A DNA stretch of 64,000 bases, from NCBI GenBank assembly GCA_025351825.1, contig JANXVE010000084.1:1-64000 (forward strand). Direction: 5' to 3'. A program made the position numbers and the translations under genes. Under the pieces are notes generated by a model. It was not told the DNA's origin, did not search any database, and saw nothing but the letters and a program-made list of their open reading frames with translations. Position 1 is the stretch's first letter. Each line of letters opens with the position of its first letter. The DNA is from Chamaesiphon sp. 341R_metabat_111. Its GTDB lineage: Bacteria; Cyanobacteriota; Cyanobacteriia; Cyanobacteriales; Chamaesiphonaceae. Below are positions 17,766 to 25,196 of the stretch, one piece after another.

Positions 17766-17825
17766 ATGACAGCTCAATTTCGTCTGACACAAACGATCTT
17801 ACTTATAACCTGCTGCTTGCAGTGA
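17766..17825 (+). pseudogene. Possible 5' stump of a deleted ParE-like toxin gene
   Basis: ATG at 17766 lies five bases after the ParD stop codon and begins MTAQFRLTQT, which resembles the N-terminal strand of ParE/RelE toxins (MxxxFRLTxxA). After about ten codons the likeness ends, and the frame runs into the 3' end of the convergent ABC gene and stops at 17825. I read this as the remains of a toxin lost by deletion. The match is short, so chance is possible. Confidence 0.4.
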
Positions 17826-19667
17826 AAACAGATGAGCATATCTACCATTAGCGGCGATCAATTGCTCATGGCTACCTTGCTCGATGATTTCACCATTTGC
17901 CATCACGAGGATCTTATCAGCCATCCTGACAGTTGAAAATCGATGGGAGATCAGCACCACCATTTTATCTTGGGTGAGCGATCGAAAGTGATTGAAGATA
18001 TTCATTTCGGCTTCGGCATCCATCGCCGCTGTAGGTTCATCGAGGATTAGGACATCGGCATTCGATCGCATGAAAGCCCGCGCCAGTGCTATTTTTTGCC
18101 ATTGTCCACCGGATAGTTCCTGTCCACCTTTGAACCATTTGCCAAGCTGGGTATCAAATTTTTCGGGGAGTGTATCGATAAAGGGTGAAGCCATGCCTTT
18201 ATCAGCAGCTACTTCCCATTCTTTGCGATCGTCTAGATGAGCGACATCACCGACTCCGACGTTTTCACCAACCGTAAATTGATACTGGACAAAGTTCTGA
18301 AAGATTACGCCGATTCTGCGTCTCAAGGCATCGGCATCCCAGTCGCGCAGATCGACTCCATCGAGGAAAATCTTACCGCTTGTAGGTGTGTAGAGATTGG
18401 TGAGCAGCTTAATTAGAGTCGTTTTACCCGAACCATTTTCACCCACGATCGCAAGTTTCTCGCCTAGTGGTAAGTGTAAGGAAATATTGTTTAGTACTAG
18501 TTTGTGGCTACCTGGATAACTGAAAGAAACATGCTCAAATCTAATCCCATCCTTGATTAAACTTTGAGTGATCCGCCCCTGAGACTGGGGCATCGGCTGC
18601 TCCAGAAATTCGTAGAGATTGGCAAGATAGAGATTATCTTCATACATGCCGCCGATCGATGTCAATGCCGATGCAAAGGTAGATTGTCCCTGCCTAAATA
18701 CCATCAGATACATCGTCATCTCACCCAAGGAAATCACCCCGACGATCGTTTCCATCACAATCCAAGCATAGGCACCATAGAAGGCTAGAGTGCTCACCAA
18801 GCCCAGCAGATAGCCCCAGATACCCTTTTGGATTGTCAGATTGCGATCGTCCTTGTAGAGCCGATTGAAGATGTCCCGATAACGCTGCAACAGAATCCCG
18901 CCGAGTTGATAAAGCTGGACTTCTTTGGCGTAATCTTCTCTAGCTAATAATGTCTCTAAATAGTGCTGTTGACGAGTTTCAGGCGATCGCCAGCGAAATA
19001 ATCTAAAGGCATGTTCCGAAAAGCGAGTCTCTGCAATAAATGACGGAATCGCCGCGACAATCAGAACGAATACCGCCCAGCCAGAAAATTGCCACAGTAA
19101 GCCACTAAAGGTAGCCAGAGTCAGCGCAGACTGACACAGCCCAAAAGTCCGCGTAATCAGCGACAGCGGGCGACTAGATGCCTGAGATCGAGCCTGACTC
19201 ATCTTGTCATAAAATTCTGAGTCCTCAAAGTGCGTCAAATCCAGAGTGAGAGCTTTTTCGAGAATTAGTTCGTTGACTCGTTGGGCGAGTAATACCCGCA
19301 GCAGTGATTGGCACACAACTACACCCTTTTGAGCAGCAGCTAAAAAGACGATCGCGATCGCTTCGAGGCAGACATAATTAATCGCGGTTTGTTGGTAATT
19401 CCAGGCTGATGTTACGTTCGGCATCTGCGATCGACTCTGATTTGCCAGTAGTACGCTATCGACGATGTATTTGCCAATAAGAGCGATCGCACCTGGTAAT
19501 AAGCCACTAACTAGAGCCAAGATTGCCAGGGATACAGTTAGGCTGCGGCTGGTTGTCCATATTAAGCTCAATGCTTTGCCGCTATAGCGAAATACTGATA
19601 AAGACTGACGAATATTTTTGGCTAATTGTCTCAAACTCCGCCCGTCACTGTGATTCTTTTTGGTCAT
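17799..19667 (-). CDS. ABC transporter, fused permease and ATPase (exporter type)
   Basis: The 622-residue product has an N-terminal membrane domain of about six helices (residues about 40-350) and a C-terminal ATPase (about 375-610). The ATPase carries Walker A GENGSGKTTLIKLL, Q-loop region IFQNFVQYQF, signature ELSGGQWQKIALARAF, Walker B VLILDEPTAAMD and the H-loop VLISHR. All catalytic residues are present, so it could work as a homodimer. The cargo is not clear from sequence. It has no obvious operon partners. A 16-base palindrome lies just before its start codon. Confidence 0.9.
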   Translation of the reverse strand: MTKKNHSDGRSLRQLAKNIRQSLSVFRYSGKALSLIWTTSRSLTVSLAILALVSGLLPGAIALIGKYIVDSVLLANQSRSQMPNVTSAWNYQQTAINYVCLEAIAIVFLAAAQKGVVVCQSLLRVLLAQRVNELILEKALTLDLTHFEDSEFYDKMSQARSQASSRPLSLITRTFGLCQSALTLATFSGLLWQFSGWAVFVLIVAAIPSFIAETRFSEHAFRLFRWRSPETRQQHYLETLLAREDYAKEVQLYQLGGILLQRYRDIFNRLYKDDRNLTIQKGIWGYLLGLVSTLAFYGAYAWIVMETIVGVISLGEMTMYLMVFRQGQSTFASALTSIGGMYEDNLYLANLYEFLEQPMPQSQGRITQSLIKDGIRFEHVSFSYPGSHKLVLNNISLHLPLGEKLAIVGENGSGKTTLIKLLTNLYTPTSGKIFLDGVDLRDWDADALRRRIGVIFQNFVQYQFTVGENVGVGDVAHLDDRKEWEVAADKGMASPFIDTLPEKFDTQLGKWFKGGQELSGGQWQKIALARAFMRSNADVLILDEPTAAMDAEAEMNIFNHFRSLTQDKMVVLISHRFSTVRMADKILVMANGEIIEQGSHEQLIAANGRYAHLFSLQAAGYK

Positions 19668-20205
19668 TTTAGTTGGCGAAGGTTAGTGGTTTTAACCACT
19701 TTGAATGTAATCAGCTCTCAGTAAATACGATTTACTCTCAGAATCGATTACTTACGGTAGGCTATGCCAACGATTGAATTTAGGTCGTTTTGGCTTCAAG
19801 AGGAATTACGTTAATCCACCACAACTGAGTCAGTGCAAGATTTAGGCCTACTACTCAATGGTACAGCGATATCTGAGAACTATGTGGAGATATATCACAA
19901 TCTTGGGGGATCGCTAATAAATGTTGCGGAAGCTTGATTTCTAGAATAGAGTGTGTTGCAAGAGATAAGTAGTCTCCCTCAATTGTTTTTGTTCACAAGA
20001 GGTGCCTCATATTTTGTCACTTCTATCGCTCTACACTCTGAACAATCTCTAGACTCACAAGTTCTGACAGCTAACGATCGAACACTTGACTGTGATTTAT
20101 ATCCCCGACTTCTCCCTGTCTAGTCAGGAGATCTAGATTCCATGTCCGCATGGATGGATAGATTGAGCAAACTATGCAGTGAGACATTTTTTGGAGGTTT
20201 TGAAA
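19668..20205. other. Divergent intergenic region with a 16-base palindrome
   Basis: No gene is visible here. AGTGGTTTTAACCACT at 19685-19700 is a perfect 16-base palindrome, 17 bases upstream of the ABC exporter start, where an operator or a leader hairpin would lie. The rest is A+T-rich and should hold the promoters of both the exporter and the SDR gene. Repeat-like material is weak or absent. Confidence 0.5.
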
Positions 20206-21015
20206 ATGAAGCTACAAGGAAAAACAGCTCTCGTCACTGGAGCATCTCGTGGTATCGGCAAAGCAATTGCCTTTGAACTAGCCAAAAATGGCGTGAAACG
20301 GTTACTAATATTGGCTCGGAATCAGCAACGATTGGCTGAAATGGCGATCGATCTGCAATTACTAGGAGTAGAAGTGATTCCCTTAGTAGTAGATTTGACC
20401 GATCGGGTGCAGATTGATGTCACCATCTCAAAGGCTTGGCGGGATTATGGACAGATTCATCTGCTGGTTAACTGTGCTGGAGTCGCCTATCAAACGCCCT
20501 TCTTGCAATCTAAGTTGCCACAGGTGCAAGACGAGATCGCAATTAATTTAATTGGGATGTATACCGTGACACGGCTAATTGCGCGGCGGATGGTATCCCA
20601 ACGGGAGGGGACGATCGTAAATGTGGCTAGCTTAATGGGCAAGGTTGCCGCTCCTACGATGTCTACCTATTCAGCGACTAAGTTTGCCATCTTGGGCTTT
20701 ACCCAAGCCTTACGCGGCGAATTAGCGAGTCATAACGTGAAGGTGATGTCGTTGTTACCAACCCTAACCGATACGGATATGGTGCGAGATATGTCCTTAT
20801 TTCGGTGGATGGTGCCGATGTCGCCCGAACGAGTTGCCCAGGCTCTAATTTGGGGGATCGATCGAGACAAGCCTGAGATTATCATCGGTTGGCAGAGTCA
20901 TTTGGCTGTGTGGGGTAGTTATCTAGTCCCTCGTTTAGTTGAGTGGGTAGTCCAGCTTGCGTCACCACTCACCGATCCCAAGCAGTATTGGCGGCGGATT
21001 GGGGTTCGAGGTTAG
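20206..21015 (+). CDS. Short-chain dehydrogenase/reductase (SDR)
   Basis: The classical SDR fold is shown by TGASRGIGKAIAFEL (NAD(P)-binding glycines), NCAGVAY (strand 4), the catalytic Ser in NVASLMG and YSATKFAILGF with Tyr and Lys of the YxxxK motif. The C-terminal part has MVPMSPERVAQALIWGIDRD and a hydrophobic end, as in membrane-associated members. The oxidised substrate is unknown. I chose ATG at 20206 because GGAGG lies at 20193-20197 at good spacing. An in-frame ATG at 20179 has no such signal. It converges with the small gene at 21426, with a repeat block and a hairpin terminator between. Confidence 0.88.
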   Translation: MKLQGKTALVTGASRGIGKAIAFELAKNGVKRLLILARNQQRLAEMAIDLQLLGVEVIPLVVDLTDRVQIDVTISKAWRDYGQIHLLVNCAGVAYQTPFLQSKLPQVQDEIAINLIGMYTVTRLIARRMVSQREGTIVNVASLMGKVAAPTMSTYSATKFAILGFTQALRGELASHNVKVMSLLPTLTDTDMVRDMSLFRWMVPMSPERVAQALIWGIDRDKPEIIIGWQSHLAVWGSYLVPRLVEWVVQLASPLTDPKQYWRRIGVRG

Positions 21016-21020
21016 TTAAC

Positions 21021-21302
21021 TCTAGTAATTAGCGTAGATCCAGGGCGGGCACAAGACCACGCCCCTACACAATTAACCTGTAGGGGTGCCCCTGTCTTGT
21101 CTTGACGCATCGACTGGGAGGAAACCTCCCAGTCGATGCGTCGCTGTCTCACCTTTTTTGACGGGGAACCCGTCCAAAGGTGAGCCGCTGTCTTGTCGTT
21201 TTTTTATTCGGGGGAAACCCCCGAATAAAAACGCCGCTTGTGAGTATCCTGGATCTACGGCTAGCACTAGTATTTTCAAGCTGGTGCAAAATGTGAGTCA
21301 AC
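21021..21302. repeat. Family A repeat, copy 4, carrying inserted hairpins
   Basis: The left inner arm (AGCGTAGATCCAGGG), the core CGCCCCTACA / TGTAGGGGTGCCCC and the right arm (GGATCTACGGCTAGCAC ... TGCAAAATGTGAGTC) can be aligned to copies 2 and 3. Between GTGCCCC (21085-21092) and TTGTGAGTATCC (21238) about 145 extra bases are inserted, made of three hairpins in a row. Confidence 0.75.
21093..21240. repeat. Three tandem family D hairpins nested in a family A element
   Basis: Each unit has the form TGTCTTG (or TGTCTC), stem, GGGAAACCC-like loop, stem, CCGCTG (or TCGCTG). Unit 1 (21093-21146) has an 18-pair perfect stem, GACGCATCGACTGGGAGG with its inverse, and an AAA loop. Unit 2 (21145-21190) pairs CTCACCTTT and GACGGG around GAA. 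Unit 3 (21189-21240) pairs ATTCGGGGG around AAA plus an outer T/A-rich stem. Units overlap by the shared CTGTCT junction. The stems differ in sequence but remain paired. Confidence 0.8.
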
Positions 21303-21342
21303 ACAACGTGAGGATCGAAAGTGAGATCATCCCCGAAAATCC

Positions 21343-21385
21343 AATAGACAGCGATCGAACATACTCGATCGCTGTCTATTTTTCA
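21343..21385 (+). terminator. Intrinsic terminator (16-pair hairpin)
   Basis: AATAGACAGCGATCGA (21343-21358) and its exact inverse (21365-21380) enclose six bases and are followed by TTTTT. It would end transcripts coming from the SDR gene and could also act in the reverse direction on the gene at 21426. Confidence 0.85.
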
Positions 21386-21425
21386 ATGTAAGGGTTGTGT
21401 TTTAAAGTATTCTGAAAATTTTTAG

Positions 21426-21632
21426 TTACGCGCGAACTCGTTGCAGAGCTTGGAGTTGAACGAAGAGAGTCTCAACTTCAGCTTGAAGTTCGAGGAACTT
21501 TTCTTGCTTATCGACTGGATATGAGGCTCTGGTTAATTTAGCAACTTGCTGTTCGTGCGCTGGCTGCTCGAACGCTGAATGTTTGCTGACGGTAGATTTT
21601 GGAGCGTCGAGAGTCGATCGGCTGGGAGACAT
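21426..21632 (-). CDS. Small hypothetical protein
   Basis: The 68-residue product has a basic, Ser/Pro-rich N-terminal half and an amphipathic helical C-terminus (VDKQEKFLELQAEVETLFVQ) consistent with a short coiled coil. I do not recognise the function. The pattern is like small conserved cyanobacterial proteins, but I cannot verify that. ATG is at 21632. It diverges from the cobG operon, and its promoter must overlap the start of the B12 leader. Confidence 0.55.
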   Translation of the reverse strand: MSPSRSTLDAPKSTVSKHSAFEQPAHEQQVAKLTRASYPVDKQEKFLELQAEVETLFVQLQALQRVRA

Positions 21633-21749
21633 AATTTTGACTAGTTATTTACACTTACTCGCACCAACGGCAATTGTAGCTCGAATTTCACTATTCCGCG
21701 TCAATCAGTTGTGGAGGTTTCCGAACTGGTTGCCAATTTGCATGGTGAA

Positions 21750-21935
21750 GTTAGTCTCTGTGACGGGTCGATCTGAGGATTGTTCCGCTCCCAACTGTCA
21801 CCGTCTCGTGCTAGATTGGACTAGCTTAGAGTCGGGAAAGTTTGGTAAAAATCCAAGACTGTGCCGCAACTGTGATGGAGCGAAAGCTTCGAGTCAGAAG
21901 ACCGGATCTGAGTATACTGAAATTGATTCAGTACC
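21750..21935 (+). promoter_or_regulatory. Cobalamin riboswitch upstream of cobG-cobH-cobI
   Basis: The conserved core is visible: GTCGGGAAAGTTTGGT with ATCCAAGACTG, then GCCGCAACTGTGATGG (the B12 box, 21863-21878) and GAGTCAGAAGACCGG. It is followed by TACTGAA...TTCAGTA (21914-21932), a small hairpin that could be the output stem, about 35 bases before the ribosome-binding site GGAAGGAG (21966-21973). Adenosyl- or methylcobalamin binding would repress the B12 genes downstream. Control at translation start is more likely than termination because no T run follows the hairpin; that is inferred. Confidence 0.9.
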
Positions 21936-21983
21936 ATAGTATTCACTATTTCTGACGTTGCATCAGGAAGGAGTTAGACTTAC

Positions 21984-23420
21984 GTGATTGCCGAACACGC
22001 GATCTGTCCAGATATTTATCATCCTGCGGTGGCGCGGGACGGGTTATTGACTCGGTTGCGAATTCCAGGTGGCGTGCTCAATGTAGCTCAGTGCATGGCG
22101 ATCGAGCAGCTACTCGCCGCAACGAGTTTAGACTACATTCAAGTCACTAATCGTGCCAATTTACAGTTACGGGCACTAACTGAAGATATTGACAAGGAAG
22201 TTTTAACAGCATTAACCAATTGTGGTTTGGCATCGAGCGATCGTGCTGTGGATGGAATTCGCAACATCATGTTGAGTCCAACTGCGGGCATCGATCCGCA
22301 GGAATTAATCGATGTTCGCCCATTGGCTACAGCTTGGCATGATTATCTAACGGATCGTCCCGAACTAGGAATATTATCTACCAAGTTCAGCGTCGGTTTT
22401 GACGGTGGCGGTAGTGTCGGAATTGTCGATCGACCCAATGATATTACGTTATTGGCTGTTAATAACCGTGAATTTGAACTGTATCTGGGGATTGGAGCTA
22501 GTGGATCTGCGCCCCTACAGGTAGGCATTAGACTAGGCGTGGATGAATGCTTACCAATATTGGCAGCGATTGCCCAGACTTATCGACAGGGAATTGAACT
22601 ATTTGGTAGGGATTCACGCCGGAAATTACGACTGCGTGATGTTATTTATCATTGGAGCTTGACAGGTTTTGGTGAGATGGTTCAACGAGAATTCAAGGGT
22701 TCCAGCCGTTTTATTTTTAAAAACCTCGATCGGGAAAGTTCGGAGTTGGGAGTTGGGAGTTGGGAGCATCTAGGGGTACATCAGCAACGTCAATCGGATC
22801 GATATTATCTCGGCATAGTATTACCGTTGGGGCGATGGAATAAGCCGCAGGTAAAAGGCTTGGGTGAAATTGCCGATCGATATGGGAGTGGTGCGATTCG
22901 GCTCACTCCTTGGCAAAATATTATTCTGCCCGATCTGAAATTAGCCGATCTAGAGCGGGTGCAATCATTAGTCACCAAGCTAGGACTAATCCATACAGCG
23001 AATCATCCCAGTAGCTTACTGAGAGCCTGTGCTGGATCGAGTGGTTGTCAATTTGGGGCGACGGATACTCAGCAGGATGCGATCGATCTATCCAATTACA
23101 TAGCCGCAAACTTTACGCTAGATCGACCACTAAGCATTCATTTCAGCGGTTGTGACAAATCTTGTGCCCAACACGATCGGGCTGATATCACGCTCTGGGG
23201 CGTAGAGGGTCAAAATTGTTATCGCCTAGAAATTGCTGGGGCTACAGCCGAATTTGGAGAAGATCCAGCCGCGCTGTGCCCACCAGATCGAGTGCCGATC
23301 TCGATCGGTAAGGCGATCGATGCTTATCATTATCAGCGACTCAATCCCCAAGAATCCTTTCAGGCATTTATCACTCGTCAATCTCCAGCCCAACTGCACC
23401 AAATATTTAATGTCGTCTAA
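21984..23420 (+). CDS. cobG: Precorrin-3B synthase CobG
   Basis: CobG oxidises precorrin-3A to precorrin-3B in the oxygen-dependent cobalamin pathway. It is a relative of sulfite and nitrite reductases with siroheme and a 4Fe-4S cluster. The product has the two-half repeat of that family. The cluster motifs are RACAGSSGCQFG and SGCDKSC (C-x5-C and C-x3-C) near the C-terminus. The start is GTG at 21984, eleven bases after GGAAGGAG. An in-frame insert derived from GTTGGGA heptamers (residues about 252-258) interrupts the protein. The gene overlaps cobH by 11 bases and is preceded by a cobalamin riboswitch. Confidence 0.88.
   Translation: MIAEHAICPDIYHPAVARDGLLTRLRIPGGVLNVAQCMAIEQLLAATSLDYIQVTNRANLQLRALTEDIDKEVLTALTNCGLASSDRAVDGIRNIMLSPTAGIDPQELIDVRPLATAWHDYLTDRPELGILSTKFSVGFDGGGSVGIVDRPNDITLLAVNNREFELYLGIGASGSAPLQVGIRLGVDECLPILAAIAQTYRQGIELFGRDSRRKLRLRDVIYHWSLTGFGEMVQREFKGSSRFIFKNLDRESSELGVGSWEHLGVHQQRQSDRYYLGIVLPLGRWNKPQVKGLGEIADRYGSGAIRLTPWQNIILPDLKLADLERVQSLVTKLGLIHTANHPSSLLRACAGSSGCQFGATDTQQDAIDLSNYIAANFTLDRPLSIHFSGCDKSCAQHDRADITLWGVEGQNCYRLEIAGATAEFGEDPAALCPPDRVPISIGKAIDAYHYQRLNPQESFQAFITRQSPAQLHQIFNVV
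22738..22766. repeat. GTTGGGA heptamer repeat inside cobG
   Basis: Three to four tandem copies of GTTGGGA lie within the coding frame of cobG, encoding ELGVGSWE. The identical unit is found between genes at 16351-16372 and 37279-37305. Three copies span 21 bases, so the frame is kept. Confidence 0.75.
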
Positions 23421-24063
23421 AAGTATTGTTTCAGCACCATTACATTACATCCGCGACGGCGCGGAAATTTACCGTCAATCATTTGCGATGATTCGATCGG
23501 AAGCAAATTTAGATATACTGCCCGCTGATTTTAATTCAGTTGCCGTGAGATTAATTCATGCTTCGGGCATGATAGATATAGTTAACGATCTAGACTATTC
23601 GATCGATGCCGTGCGGGTCGGCAGACAGGCACTAGCCGCTGGTGCGCCCATTCTGTGCGATGCTCAGATGGTGGCAAATGGCGTAACGCGCAAGCGTCTA
23701 CCTGTGAATAATCAAGTAATCTGTACCCTGCCAGACCCACAAGTACCAGAACTTGCAGCTCAATTAGAGAATACTCGATCGGCTGCGGCGTTGGAATTAT
23801 GGCGACCATACTTAGCTGGAGCGGTAATTGCGATCGGCAATGCCCCGACAGCCCTATTTAGGTTATTGGAAATGCTCGACGAGGGCGCACCAAAACCCGC
23901 GCTGATTCTCGGTTTTCCAGTTGGCTTTGTCGGCGCACTAGAATCGAAAGCAGCTCTGGCAGCAGATAGTCGGGGGATACCTTTCCTGACTATTCATGGG
24001 CGACGTGGCGGTAGTGCAATGGCAGCAGCAGCAGTAAATGCGTTGGCAATGGAGCAGGAGTAA
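23410..24063 (+). CDS. cobH: Precorrin-8X methylmutase CobH
   Basis: CobH moves a methyl group from C11 to C12 of precorrin-8X, giving hydrogenobyrinate. The 217-residue product has the family features: YIRDGAEIYRQSFAMIRSEA, VRLIHASGMIDIV with the catalytic His, DAQMVANGV, IGNAPTALFRLLEM and GFPVGFVGALESK. The start ATG at 23410 overlaps the end of cobG, which suggests translational coupling. An upstream in-frame extension to 23233 would lie wholly in cobG and does not fit the family. Confidence 0.93.
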   Translation: MSSKSIVSAPLHYIRDGAEIYRQSFAMIRSEANLDILPADFNSVAVRLIHASGMIDIVNDLDYSIDAVRVGRQALAAGAPILCDAQMVANGVTRKRLPVNNQVICTLPDPQVPELAAQLENTRSAAALELWRPYLAGAVIAIGNAPTALFRLLEMLDEGAPKPALILGFPVGFVGALESKAALAADSRGIPFLTIHGRRGGSAMAAAAVNALAMEQE

Positions 24064-24067
24064 GATT

Positions 24068-24778
24068 GTGGTTGCAATTCGGGTGGGAAAATTATATGGA
24101 ATTGGGGTTGGCCCTGGGGACCCTGAGCTGTTGACGCTCAAGGCATTTCGGCTATTGCAGTCGGCTCAAGTCGTGGCTTATCAATCGGCAAACGATCGAG
24201 ATAGTATTGCTCGATCGATTGTGGCACCTTATCTGACTGGCAATCAGATCGAAGTCTGCTTTCACTTTCCGCGCGCCCTCGATCCTGAGGCTGCTAATGA
24301 GCTGTACGCAGATGCAATTAGACCGATTGTGGCTCACTTGTCGGCGGGTCGAGATGTGGTGGTATTGTGTTGTGGCGACCCGTTATTTTACGGCTCATTC
24401 ATGTATTTGTTTACCCGACTAGCCGATCGATTTGAGACGGAGATCGTGCCTGGGGTATGTTCACCAATGGCGGCAGCAGCGGCAATTGGCACCCCATTGT
24501 GTTATCAGAATGATATTTTTAGCGTCCTGTCAGCAACCCTACCGACAGAAAAACTTAGAGCACAGTTAATCAATGCTGATGCCGTCGGCATTATCAAGCT
24601 CCGTCGCCATTTTGCGAAAGTGCGTCAGATTCTCAGCGATCTAGATCTATTATCCCGTGCTAAGTATATCGAACGAGCTACCGCGATCGACCAAAAAATT
24701 ATTCCGATCGAATCTGTCAATCCCCAAGATGTCCCTTATTTTTCAATGATCCTAGTGCCCAGCCAAACCCAGTTCTAA
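24068..24778 (+). CDS. cobI: Precorrin-2 C20-methyltransferase CobI
   Basis: CobI adds a methyl from SAM at C20 of precorrin-2 (or its cobalt form in CbiL). The 236-residue protein has the tetrapyrrole methylase motifs: LYGIGVGPGDPELLTLKA at the N-terminus, VVLCCGDPLFYGSF and VPGVCSPMAAAAAIG. I chose the GTG at 24068 because GGAG precedes it and it begins just after the cobH stop; ATG at 24038 would extend back into cobH. It is the third gene of the riboswitch-led operon. Its 3' end overlaps the convergent gene at 24752 by 27 bases. Confidence 0.93.
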   Translation: MVAIRVGKLYGIGVGPGDPELLTLKAFRLLQSAQVVAYQSANDRDSIARSIVAPYLTGNQIEVCFHFPRALDPEAANELYADAIRPIVAHLSAGRDVVVLCCGDPLFYGSFMYLFTRLADRFETEIVPGVCSPMAAAAAIGTPLCYQNDIFSVLSATLPTEKLRAQLINADAVGIIKLRRHFAKVRQILSDLDLLSRAKYIERATAIDQKIIPIESVNPQDVPYFSMILVPSQTQF

Positions 24779-25066
24779 CCTCGATTTAATAATTACAATC
24801 AAGTCGGCAACCGTGACACAGGCTTTGCTGGTAAAGTCTGCTAAAAACTGTAACTCAAAAGCTTCAGTTAAATCGATGTAAATATTTGCAGCTTCTAAAT
24901 AGCTGAGTAAATCTTTGGAGCCAGATTGCTCTTGACGATGAGCTGCTAATCGATCGATAAAATGATTGAATTGGAAGTCCAGTTCGATCGACTCTGGATC
25001 GATTTCTAGGTTTCTCGCCAGAATCGATCGAACGATCTGAAATATTTCGGATGTGCCGCATTGCAT
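24752..25066 (-). CDS. Acyl carrier protein-like small protein without an obvious carrier serine
   Basis: The 104-residue protein is acidic and helical, starting MQCGTSEIFQIVRSILARN, then LEIDPESIELDFQF, DLTEAFELQF and TVADLIVIIKSRLE. The order of helices resembles an acyl carrier protein. The usual DSL motif, whose Ser carries phosphopantetheine, appears as IDLTE, so it probably cannot be charged. It could be a regulatory or structural ACP-like protein (the DUF1493-like group is a possibility). It is single, facing the tilS gene, with its 3' end inside that of cobI. Confidence 0.55.
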   Translation of the reverse strand: MQCGTSEIFQIVRSILARNLEIDPESIELDFQFNHFIDRLAAHRQEQSGSKDLLSYLEAANIYIDLTEAFELQFLADFTSKACVTVADLIVIIKSRLELGLAGH

Positions 25067-25196
25067 GATTTAACTCAACCTAGATTCGATCGAACTCTTA
25101 AGACTATTACTTTTATAGATTGAAAGCACCGACCAGCACATTGGTATAATAGCTGAACCTACTGAATATCCCTGCGCCCCGCTCCCCGCCCTTCTA

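Noticed and set aside
21093-21240. CRISPR-like array
   Set aside because: The repeated parts are hairpin ends and loops of differing stems, not constant repeats with unique spacers. No cas genes are near.
21583-21939. Open frame of 118 codons upstream of cobG
   Set aside because: It covers the cobalamin riboswitch, and its translation shows no protein-like pattern. The RNA explains the conservation.
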